DNA of 6,539 nucleotides, taken from contig CBJMMB010000148.1 of the NCBI GenBank assembly GCA_966430775.1, positions 1-6,539 on the forward strand, in the 5' to 3' direction. The notes under the pieces were generated by a model that searched no databases, was not told where the DNA came from, and saw only the letters and a list, made by a program, of their open reading frames with translations. Made by a program: the position numbers and the translations under genes. This DNA is from Dyella_B sp966430775. Its GTDB lineage: Bacteria > Pseudomonadota > Gammaproteobacteria > Xanthomonadales > Rhodanobacteraceae. Numbering within the stretch: position 1 is the stretch's first letter; every line of letters starts with the position of its first letter. Positions 1 to 5,892 of this stretch are shown piece after piece.

Positions 1-62
1 AGACCGGTAGTGAATACAACGGTCGCGAGGTATTCCTGACGTTCGACTACAAGCTCGATTGA
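1..62 (+). CDS. TonB-dependent receptor, C-terminal fragment (5' end outside window)
   Basis: Only the last 19 codons are present, in the frame whose codons begin at position 3, with stop TGA at 60-62. They read TGSEYNGREVFLTFDYKLD. The GREVFL core and alternating polar/hydrophobic pattern fit the last beta-strand of an outer-membrane TonB-dependent receptor. The end aligns without gaps to the C-terminus of the complete receptor at 2619-5543: 11 of the last 18 residues are identical and four more are conservative (T/S, F/L, Y/W, L/I). I infer a paralogue of that receptor, lying upstream of the hexosaminidase on the same strand. The final residue is Asp rather than the usual aromatic residue, as in the complete receptor. 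A terminator hairpin follows 8 bases after the stop. Function beyond TonB-dependent uptake cannot be read from this fragment. Confidence 0.75.
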   Translation, partial: TGSEYNGREVFLTFDYKLD

Positions 63-70
63 TGCAACAA

Positions 71-107
71 AGCGAGCCCGGCCCAAAGCCGGGCTCGCTG
101 CTTTCTG
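71..107 (+). terminator. Rho-independent terminator of the upstream receptor gene
   Basis: A perfect 12-bp GC-rich stem (71-82 pairs with 88-99) closes a 5-nt loop (83-87, CCAAA). The 3' side is followed by a short imperfect T stretch (GCTTTCT, 100-106). The hairpin starts 8 bases after the TGA of the upstream receptor fragment. The stem is strong but the T tract is weak, so termination is probable rather than certain. It suggests the hexosaminidase gene is transcribed separately from the receptor to its left. Confidence 0.8.
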
Positions 108-168
108 GTGTAGTGATTGCTGTGAAGGTGCGGCGAGTGCTTTCGCTGCTGCCACACGATGAGTTGTT

Positions 169-174
169 AGGGAG
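169..174 (+). promoter_or_regulatory. Shine-Dalgarno sequence of the hexosaminidase gene
   Basis: AGGGAG lies 8 bases before the ATG at 183 and supports that start. The leader between the terminator and this site (100-168) shows no convincing sigma-70 promoter pair. It can form a short hairpin, 130-136 with 143-149, seven pairs including one G-U, of unknown significance. Confidence 0.7.
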
Positions 175-182
175 TCCCACCG

Positions 183-2432
183 ATGCTGAAACCTCTCCTG
201 GCCTGGTGCCTTGGTCTTTCCATCATCGTCGCGAGTACGCAGGCGGTTGCGGAAATCACCATCATTCCGAAACCGCAGCAGATGGAGACAGGGGAGGGGA
301 GTTATCACCTCGATGCGAAGACCGGCATCGATGCGCCGGAAGGGGCGCGCGCCGCGGAAATCGCATTCTTCCTGCGCGAGGCGATCCACGCACAGACCGG
401 CATTGAGCTGTCGCGCAGTCCGCACGCGCACGGTATCGAGCTAGCCATCGATCCCACTGTGAAGGGTGAGGAAGCCTACCGACTGGTGGTGACGCCGCGT
501 GGTGTGATCATCCAGGCGTCGAGCGACAAGGGCTTGTTCTGGGGCGTGCAGACGTTGCGCCAGCTGTTGCCGCTGCAACGCGCTTTATCCGTGCAGATTC
601 CCGCCGTGCATATCGAGGACGCGCCGGCATTTGGCTATCGCGGTTTCATGCTCGACGTGGGTCGGCATTTCTATCCCGTTTCCTTTATCAAGAAGCAGCT
701 CGACCTGTTGAGCTACTACAAGATCAACACCTTCCACTGGCACCTGACCGAAGACCAGGGCTGGCGCATCCAGATTCATCGCTATCCAAAACTTACGGAA
801 GTGGGCGCGTGGCGCACCGAGGCGGATGGGAGCCGCTACGGCGGCTATTACACGCAAAGCGAGATCCGCGAAGTGGTGGAGTATGCGCGGGCGCGCAATA
901 TCACCGTCATTCCGGAAATCGAGATGCCCGGCCACAGCGTGGCGGCGCTGGCGTCGTATCCGGAATTGTCCTGCACCCAGCAGCCGTTGACCGTGCCGAT
1001 CACCTGGGGCGTGTTCAAGGACATCTATTGCGTCGGCAACCCGAACACCTTCGCCTTCCTGCAGCACGTGCTGGACGAGACGATGGCCTTGTTCCCGTCG
1101 CCCTACGTGCACATCGGGGGCGACGAAGCGCCCAAGGATCGCTGGAAAGCCTGCACTGCCTGCCAGGCCTTGATGCACGAGCAGGGCCTGAAGGACGAGG
1201 AGGGGCTGCAGAGCTACTTCGTCAAGCACTTCCAGAGTTATCTGGAGAGCAAAGGCAAGACCATGATCGGCTGGGATGAGATTTTGGAGGGTGGCGCGGA
1301 CAAGAGCGCCATCGTGGAAGTCTGGCGGATGTGGCTGGGCAATGGAGTGATGCGCAAGGCGTTGCTCAACGGCAATCGCGTGATTCTGGCCGGGCCGTTC
1401 TACCTGGATTCGCCGCTGGACAAGCTGACTGTAGCAAGCATTTACCACACTGACATCACCAAACCCGCCTCGCCAAGCACGCCGGAAGACGACCAGATTT
1501 TTGCCGAACACCGCGCACAAATCCTCGGCGGCGAGGCGCCGCTATGGAGCGAACACGCCAACCCGTTCAATGCCGAATCGAAGATGTATCCTCGCCTGCT
1601 GGCCTTGGCGGAAAACCTGTGGAGCGGCACGCACGACGATGCGGCGTATGCGGATTTCGAGCATCGTCTGCAAGCACATTACCGCTGGCTGGATGCGCAG
1701 AAAGTGGCCTACGGTCCGGAAGACAAGCCGGTGGTGACCTATACCGTCACCCAGGATGCTTCGGGCAAGGGCTGGCAATTGCACGCCAAGCGCGGCTTCG
1801 ACGATCTGGAAAGCCATTACACGGTTAACGGCGCCGAGCCTACGACACACTCGCCGGCCTTCGATACGGAAGTGCGCCTGGCGAAGGCGGGTACCGTACA
1901 AGTGACGCCTTTCCGCAAAGGGCTGCGTTACGACAACGCCATGCGTTTCACGCTGGTCGACAATCTCGCGGCAGGCCATGCCATCAGCTTCACTCATCCA
2001 CCGTCGACGGACTACGCGCCGGGCGACGCGCTGATCGACGGTGTGTTGGGAGGCAGCGATTTTCACGATGGTCGCTGGGCGGCCTGGCACGACGACGATC
2101 TCGATGCCACCATCGATCTGCAGAAAGAAACGGCGATCCACAGCATCGACGTCACCTTCCTGCTCGAGCCCGCGTCGCGCATCCTGCTCCCAGAACAGGT
2201 GACCTATGCCATGTCGTCCGATGGCCAGCATTGGACTTCGCTCTACAGCGATACCGTCAACGCCGACTTCGCTTCCGCCGGACGCAACCATGTTTTTCGT
2301 TTTCACTCGGATAAGCCGGTAACGGCGCGCTATGTCCGCATCCACGCCACTCAGCGCAAAACCGTGCCGGTCGATTTTTCCAACGGCGCGAAAGACATCT
2401 GGCTGTTTGTCGACGAGTTAGTGATCCAATGA
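183..2432 (+). CDS. Secreted GH20 beta-N-acetylhexosaminidase with C-terminal discoidin-like module
   Basis: This 749-aa enzyme of glycoside hydrolase family 20 should remove terminal beta-linked GlcNAc or GalNAc from the non-reducing end of chitooligosaccharides or glycans by substrate-assisted catalysis. A Sec signal peptide (1-23, AVA before E24) implies export to the periplasm or beyond. Residues about 24-145 fit the GH20b N-terminal domain; about 150-510 form the catalytic barrel. Visible motifs are RGFMLD with the substrate-binding Arg at R153, FHWHLTEDQGW, PEIEMPGH, HIGGDE with the catalytic Asp-Glu pair D314-E315, GWDEIL (W364), FYLD (Y407-D409) and LWSEH (W455, E457). Cysteines near C263/C283 and the CTAC after the active-site pair match common family members. 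Residues about 516-590 (HYTVNGAEPT) resemble the CHB_HEX_C fold, and about 595-749 resemble an F5/8 type C carbohydrate-binding domain. All key residues are present, with no frameshift. The gene lies between two related TonB-dependent receptors, so I infer a role in GlcNAc-glycan utilisation. The ATG is supported by AGGGAG 8 bases upstream and by the signal peptide. Family assignment is very secure; natural substrate is unknown. Confidence 0.96.
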   Translation: MLKPLLAWCLGLSIIVASTQAVAEITIIPKPQQMETGEGSYHLDAKTGIDAPEGARAAEIAFFLREAIHAQTGIELSRSPHAHGIELAIDPTVKGEEAYRLVVTPRGVIIQASSDKGLFWGVQTLRQLLPLQRALSVQIPAVHIEDAPAFGYRGFMLDVGRHFYPVSFIKKQLDLLSYYKINTFHWHLTEDQGWRIQIHRYPKLTEVGAWRTEADGSRYGGYYTQSEIREVVEYARARNITVIPEIEMPGHSVAALASYPELSCTQQPLTVPITWGVFKDIYCVGNPNTFAFLQHVLDETMALFPSPYVHIGGDEAPKDRWKACTACQALMHEQGLKDEEGLQSYFVKHFQSYLESKGKTMIGWDEILEGGADKSAIVEVWRMWLGNGVMRKALLNGNRVILAGPFYLDSPLDKLTVASIYHTDITKPASPSTPEDDQIFAEHRAQILGGEAPLWSEHANPFNAESKMYPRLLALAENLWSGTHDDAAYADFEHRLQAHYRWLDAQKVAYGPEDKPVVTYTVTQDASGKGWQLHAKRGFDDLESHYTVNGAEPTTHSPAFDTEVRLAKAGTVQVTPFRKGLRYDNAMRFTLVDNLAAGHAISFTHPPSTDYAPGDALIDGVLGGSDFHDGRWAAWHDDDLDATIDLQKETAIHSIDVTFLLEPASRILLPEQVTYAMSSDGQHWTSLYSDTVNADFASAGRNHVFRFHSDKPVTARYVRIHATQRKTVPVDFSNGAKDIWLFVDELVIQ

Positions 2433-2508
2433 CGTAGGCTGGGATGACAATCCCAGCTTCCCTTGTATATGCGCATTGCAAAGGCTGGGATTGTCATCCC
2501 AGCCTACG
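2433..2508. repeat. REPIN-like inverted pair of REP palindromes (GTAG head)
   Basis: Positions 2433-2457 and 2484-2508 are perfect 25-bp inverted repeats around a 26-nt AT-richer spacer (2458-2483). Each arm is itself a palindrome: in the left arm GCTGGGAT (2438-2445) pairs with ATCCCAGC (2450-2457) around GACA, and the right arm mirrors this. Each palindrome is preceded on its outer side by GTAG (2434-2437; CTAC at 2504-2507 on the other strand). A conserved GTAG-type tetranucleotide next to a short palindrome is the known signature of REP elements mobilised by RAYT (TnpA-REP) transposases, and two inverted REPs form a REPIN. The element begins at the base after the hexosaminidase stop codon. 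As RNA it would fold into a very long stem that could protect the 3' end or attenuate read-through. No RAYT gene is in the window, so copy number is unknown. Confidence 0.8.
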
Positions 2509-2523
2509 AAGCATCGCTCCCAT

Positions 2524-2560
2524 CGCCTTCATATCCGCAAGGCGCCGACGCATAGGTCGG
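2524..2560 (+). promoter_or_regulatory. Two adjacent small hairpins in the receptor leader
   Basis: CGCCTT (2524-2529) pairs with AAGGCG (2539-2544) around a 9-nt loop. Directly next to it, CCGAC (2545-2549) pairs with GTCGG (2556-2560) around a 6-nt loop. Both lie upstream of the larger ribosome-binding-site hairpin at 2570-2610, so the RNA leader could carry three hairpins in series. The stems are short and could be chance in GC-rich DNA. No known riboswitch class is recognised. Confidence 0.3.
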
Positions 2561-2569
2561 TCTGATCAA

Positions 2570-2612
2570 CCTCAAAGAAGATGTCGCTACGGCTCAATCT
2601 TTCTTTGAGGGG
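2570..2612 (+). promoter_or_regulatory. Hairpin sequestering the Shine-Dalgarno of the 974-aa receptor
   Basis: CCTCAAAGAA (2570-2579) is perfectly complementary to TTCTTTGAGG (2601-2610). With one bulged base on the 3' side (T2600 or an equivalent T), the helix continues with GAT (2580-2582) pairing ATC (2597-2599), giving 13 base pairs. The apical loop (2583-2596) can add a small stem, 2583-2586 with 2590-2593. The best Shine-Dalgarno match, GAGG at 2607-2610, is 8 bases before the ATG and fully paired with CCTC at 2570-2573; only the extra GG at 2611-2612 stays free. No T run follows, so this is not a terminator. The pairing is seen directly. That it controls translation (thermosensing, ligand, small RNA or protein binding) is inference. 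Confidence 0.55.
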
Positions 2613-2618
2613 AAAAAC

Positions 2619-5543
2619 ATGACTATTTTTTGTGCGCGCCGCCGCGTGTTGACTGGTTCCTTGGCATTGGCGCTGGCCGCGCCGTGCGCTATTGCGCAGA
2701 CATCAGCCGCATCGTCCGGTGACCAGGGAGCGTCGTCCAACCCCAAGACGCTGGATAAGGTGACGGTGACCGGCTCGCGCATTCCCCGCTCGGAAATCGA
2801 AGGCGATGCGCCGGTTTCGGTGATCACCGGCGAGCAGATCAAGGCGCAGGGCTATACCACGCTGTACGAATTCCTCGGTTCCATGCCGCAGGTATCCACG
2901 CCGGAATTCGGTAACGGCATTTCCACCTGGGGCAACAACGCCGCCAATGCGCGTTCCATCAACCTGCGCAATCTCGGCGCCGACCACACGCTGCTGCTGA
3001 TCAACGGCTATCGCGTCACCGACTACCCCGTGCCGGGAACCTTCGGCCAGAGCACCTTCCAGAACTACAACAATATTCCGGTCGGCATGGTCGATCACAT
3101 CGAAGTGCTGGGATCGGGCGCTTCGTCGATCTACGGCTCGGATGCCGTGGCTGGCGTGATCAACGTGATCCTCAAGAAGACCTACCAGGGCGACAACATC
3201 AAGCTCACCGGTGGCGGCGCCACGCGCGGCGGCCGTGCCTACGGGGATTTTCTCTACACCGGCGGGCGTTCGGGCGAGAAATGGCATCTGTTGTATACCT
3301 ACGAGCACACCAATCGCTCGCCGCTGTGGGGACGTGACCGTCCATACACCGATGCGCAGTCGGATGCTGGCTACGGCGCGTGGAATCCCAGCCAGCGCCT
3401 GTTCGGTTTCGGCAATGGCGCGGGCCTCGCGTTGACCAATGGCGCCAACAAGCAGGTCGACGGCGGTAACGGTCCGTACATCGCACCGCCTGCCGGCGCC
3501 TGCGGCCGATTCGGCAACAACTTCAGCCTGTATCACAAGCAGACCGTCGCAACGAGCGGCAACCAGGTGCTGCCCGGCGTCATGGATGGCGGCTACTACT
3601 GCCAGCAGAACGCCGACTATGGCAATTGGGTGCTGTCGCCGGGCCTGCGCGCCGACAACTTCTACGTGGCGGGCGATTACCAGCTCACCGAGAAGCTGCA
3701 GGCGTACGGCTCGGTGGGCTTGTTCACCAACACGGGTACCACGAACACCCAATTGCCTGGCCTGGGGCCGATCGCCGGGCTTCCCGGCTCCGGCAACTCC
3801 GTGTTCTATGACCAGACAACCGGGCAGGTGATCGGCAATTACAGCCGGCAGCTCACGCCGCAGGAGCTCGGCAGCTACGGCAACACGCATACCCGCGAAA
3901 AGAACTGGGATATCCACGCCGGCTTGCGCGGGCGGATCTTCGACGATCGCTTCAACTGGGATTTCAACGTCGGCTCGTCCAAGTACATCGTGCACCAGTA
4001 CTACACCGGCCTGAACCAGCAGGGCATGTTCGATTTCTTCTTCGGCCCGCAGCTTGGCAACACCACCATCAATGGCGTCAGCATGCCGGTGTATGCGCTC
4101 AATGCGGAGCGCTTCTGGAATCCGATCACGCCGTCGCAATACGCCACCTTCGGCGTCAACGGCGAAGACAGCGCCTATACCTGGATGAACCAGGCCGTGT
4201 TCAACCTCAACGGCGATCTGTTCGAGATGGGCAATGGCCAGTCGGTGGGTTTCGCCGGTGTGCTGGAAGTGAACCATCAAGGCTTCCACCTCGCGCCGGA
4301 CCCGCGCGGCAATACGCTGGAATTCAGCAATCCGTTCCAGAACTACATCACCGGCGGCGGTACGCGCACGCGTTATTCCGCGGCCACCGAATTCCGCGTA
4401 CCGCTGCTCGATTCGCTCACCTGGACAATCTCCGGCCGCCTCGACAAATACCAGGACCACAGCGTCGCCAATATCGCCAAGACCTACGGTATCGGCCTCG
4501 AGTGGCGTCCGATCGACGGCTTGCTGTTGCGCGGCACCTACGGCACCAATTTCCACGCGCCGGACATGCAGGCGATCTACCTGGCCAATTCGCAGCAGAC
4601 CGTGGGCTTCTATGCCGATCCGCTGCTGCGCATCCAGACCGGCGACCGCACCTGCCAGGCGTATCAGCACTCCACCTATTTTCCGCAATACCAGACCGGC
4701 AGCCGCGAGCTGCTGCCCGAAACCGGCCATTCATGGACTTACGGCTTCGTGTGGGATGTGCCTGGTATCGATGGTCTTTCGGTTTCCGTCGACTACTGGA
4801 AGATGGGCATCAACAACGCGATCAAGTGGATCGGGCAAGGCACGGCGCTGGACGACGAAGCCGGCTGCCGCACCGGCTTGCAGGTCAACGGCGCGCCGTA
4901 TGTCGCGCATGCGGTGGGATCGGCGTATTGCCAGCAGGCGATCCACAACGTAACCCGCGATGCGAGCGGCAATATCGTGGGCCTGCGCACCGGACCCATC
5001 AACGTGGCGTCGCTGTATGTCAGTGGCGTCGACAGCACGCTGACCTACAAATACAACACGTCCAACTGGGGCAGCTTCAAGTTCGATCTCAACTACACCA
5101 ACAACCTGTCGTACCAGGAACGCGACCTGCCGTCCGACCCGCTGGTCAATACCCGCTACAACTACCCGGCCACCAAGACGGTCTTCAACGCGAACTGGCA
5201 TATCAACGCGTGGGACTTCACCTTGCACGGCGAACGCACCGGCGGCGTGCGTGCACCCAACTACGGCGGTTGCGTGGTGCTGCCCAACGGCATCCAGCCG
5301 GGCGTGGGCGATGCCGATTGCGTGATCTACAAGGGCCACTATCCGAACTGGGTGATCTTCAGCACCGCCGCCTCGTATGCCATCAACGACAAGCTGAAGG
5401 TGGGCCTGAACATCGCCAATATCTTCGACAAGGTCGGTGTCATTCCGTATTACGCAGGCGGCTTTGAGTACATCGCGACGAACCAGGGTGCGGGTTATGT
5501 TGGGCGTGAAGTTTTTCTGTCGTTGGATTGGAAAATTGATTGA
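2619..5543 (+). CDS. TonB-dependent outer-membrane receptor (974 aa)
   Basis: This protein should be an outer-membrane transporter with a 22-strand barrel, using proton-motive force through TonB-ExbB-ExbD to import a bound ligand. A signal peptide (1-26, AIA before Q27) is followed by a short low-complexity linker and a TonB-box-like segment, LDKVTVTG, at 45-52. The plug covers about 60-187, with PVSVITGEQI, a SINLRNLG...LLLINGYRV segment and the hallmark IYGSDAVAGVINVILKK ending near residue 187. The rest is a barrel rich in aromatic, Asn and Gly residues. Seven mature cysteines (295, 328, 679, 750, 771, 885, 901) are mostly in predicted loops, several in close pairs that may form disulfides. 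The protein ends VFLSLDWKID, with Asp last instead of an aromatic residue. The ATG is supported by GAGGGG upstream and by the signal peptide. The gene lies 186 bp behind the hexosaminidase, so a GlcNAc-containing oligosaccharide is a reasonable guess; siderophore or other ligands are not excluded. The family is certain, the ligand unknown. Confidence 0.95.
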   Translation: MTIFCARRRVLTGSLALALAAPCAIAQTSAASSGDQGASSNPKTLDKVTVTGSRIPRSEIEGDAPVSVITGEQIKAQGYTTLYEFLGSMPQVSTPEFGNGISTWGNNAANARSINLRNLGADHTLLLINGYRVTDYPVPGTFGQSTFQNYNNIPVGMVDHIEVLGSGASSIYGSDAVAGVINVILKKTYQGDNIKLTGGGATRGGRAYGDFLYTGGRSGEKWHLLYTYEHTNRSPLWGRDRPYTDAQSDAGYGAWNPSQRLFGFGNGAGLALTNGANKQVDGGNGPYIAPPAGACGRFGNNFSLYHKQTVATSGNQVLPGVMDGGYYCQQNADYGNWVLSPGLRADNFYVAGDYQLTEKLQAYGSVGLFTNTGTTNTQLPGLGPIAGLPGSGNSVFYDQTTGQVIGNYSRQLTPQELGSYGNTHTREKNWDIHAGLRGRIFDDRFNWDFNVGSSKYIVHQYYTGLNQQGMFDFFFGPQLGNTTINGVSMPVYALNAERFWNPITPSQYATFGVNGEDSAYTWMNQAVFNLNGDLFEMGNGQSVGFAGVLEVNHQGFHLAPDPRGNTLEFSNPFQNYITGGGTRTRYSAATEFRVPLLDSLTWTISGRLDKYQDHSVANIAKTYGIGLEWRPIDGLLLRGTYGTNFHAPDMQAIYLANSQQTVGFYADPLLRIQTGDRTCQAYQHSTYFPQYQTGSRELLPETGHSWTYGFVWDVPGIDGLSVSVDYWKMGINNAIKWIGQGTALDDEAGCRTGLQVNGAPYVAHAVGSAYCQQAIHNVTRDASGNIVGLRTGPINVASLYVSGVDSTLTYKYNTSNWGSFKFDLNYTNNLSYQERDLPSDPLVNTRYNYPATKTVFNANWHINAWDFTLHGERTGGVRAPNYGGCVVLPNGIQPGVGDADCVIYKGHYPNWVIFSTAASYAINDKLKVGLNIANIFDKVGVIPYYAGGFEYIATNQGAGYVGREVFLSLDWKID

Positions 5544-5626
5544 AGCATTTGCAAGCCGTTTCCCTCTGTTGCGTGACTTCACAGCTTCTAAAAGTCAGAG
5601 GTTCATTAAAGCCTGATAATTCCCAG

Positions 5627-5738
5627 TCGTCATTCCGGCGTAGGCCGGAATCCATTTATATGCATGCGGGATACATGTCGATTCAATGAAAGTTCGACGC
5701 AACGTCGGCATGGATTCCGGCCTTCGCCGGAATGACGA
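5627..5738. repeat. Paired inverted extragenic palindrome, ATTCCGGC...GCCGGAAT type
   Basis: Positions 5627-5655 and 5710-5738 are inverted repeats with 28 of 29 complementary pairs; the single mismatch lies in the small loop of each arm (GTAG at 5640-5643 against CTTC at 5722-5725). Each arm is itself a palindrome of 8 bp with a 4-nt loop: ATTCCGGC (5632-5639) with GCCGGAAT (5644-5651), and 5714-5721 with 5726-5733. The 54-nt spacer contains a further small hairpin, CGACG (5695-5699) with CGTCG (5703-5707). From general knowledge, palindromes of this TTCCGGC-AAG-GCCGGAA kind are dispersed in many proteobacterial genomes, typically at gene 3' ends. Its place between convergent genes fits a bidirectional terminator or transcript stabiliser, which is inference. 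It differs in sequence from the REPIN at 2433-2508. Confidence 0.8.
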
Positions 5739-5829
5739 TGAGGTATTGTGAGGCTTGCCTAGACATGTCGCTCAAATGTGGCCTGGTTCGGGTACGGCTA
5801 AGAGGCTCCATTTTCCCCGGATAGCAGTG

Positions 5830-5849
5830 GGCCTTCGCCGGAAGAACGA
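5830..5849. repeat. Degenerate third copy of the CCGGAAT palindrome arm
   Basis: GGCCTTCGCCGGAAGAACGA matches 5719-5738 of the intact repeat at 18 of 20 positions. The outer half of the palindrome has decayed: the bases before 5830 no longer pair with the CCGGAA segment. It is read here as a relic of the same repeat family, about 90 bp from the intact pair and near the 3' end of the minus-strand receptor. Confidence 0.5.
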
Positions 5850-5892
5850 GCAAGGACGTCCAAGATTCATGGCTGTGAGAAAATAACCGCAT

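Larger units (their letters stand above)
5544..5892. other. Intergenic region between convergent receptor genes
   Basis: This 349-bp stretch separates the 3' ends of two convergent genes and holds no credible coding sequence. It contains a large inverted repeat (5627-5738) and a decayed related copy (5830-5849). Just after the + strand stop, an imperfect stem can form: CCTCT (5563-5567) with AGAGG (5597-5601) and GACTT (5575-5579) with AAGTC (5592-5596), with a 7-nt bulge on the left side. The T stretch after it is poor, so it is a weak terminator candidate. No better terminator is visible for either gene. Confidence 0.6.

Noticed and set aside
111..145. Sigma-70 promoter for the hexosaminidase (TTGCTG at 117-122)
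   Set aside because: At the right spacing the -10 region would be CTTTCG, which is not acceptable. No alternative pair between 100 and 168 is better.
59..406. 115-codon + strand frame overlapping the hexosaminidase start
   Set aside because: It runs through the terminator hairpin and then overlaps the signal-peptide region of the hexosaminidase in another frame. Its composition is low-complexity, with no recognisable domain.
2433..2508. Reading the 25-bp inverted repeats as insertion-sequence ends or a CRISPR unit
   Set aside because: The 26-nt spacer is far too short for a transposase, there is only one pair, and the arms are nested palindromes, which fits REP elements.
2555..2571. Possible operator around TGATCA upstream of the receptor
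   Set aside because: Only the TGATCA core is palindromic. Flanking bases do not extend the symmetry, and it does not match a GlcNAc-regulator operator I can recall with confidence.
2570..2618. Reading the leader hairpin as an intrinsic terminator
   Set aside because: The stem is followed by GGGGAAAAAC rather than a T run, and it overlaps the ribosome binding site of the next gene.
2703..4730. 675-codon open frame on the minus strand
   Set aside because: It lies wholly antisense to the receptor at 2619-5543, which has a full signal peptide, plug and barrel. The predicted product shows no recognisable domain and has the Arg/Ala/Val-rich composition expected of a mirror frame in GC-biased coding DNA.
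5440..5655. 71-codon minus-strand frame beginning MDSGLRRNDD
   Set aside because: The start is again a translation of the palindromic repeat, and the frame overlaps the receptor 3' end antisense.
5683..5892. 69-codon minus-strand frame containing VIPAKAGIH
   Set aside because: The peptide VIPAKAGIH is the translation of the inverted repeat arm itself and is a common spurious product of such repeats. The rest resembles no protein, and no good ribosome binding site was seen.
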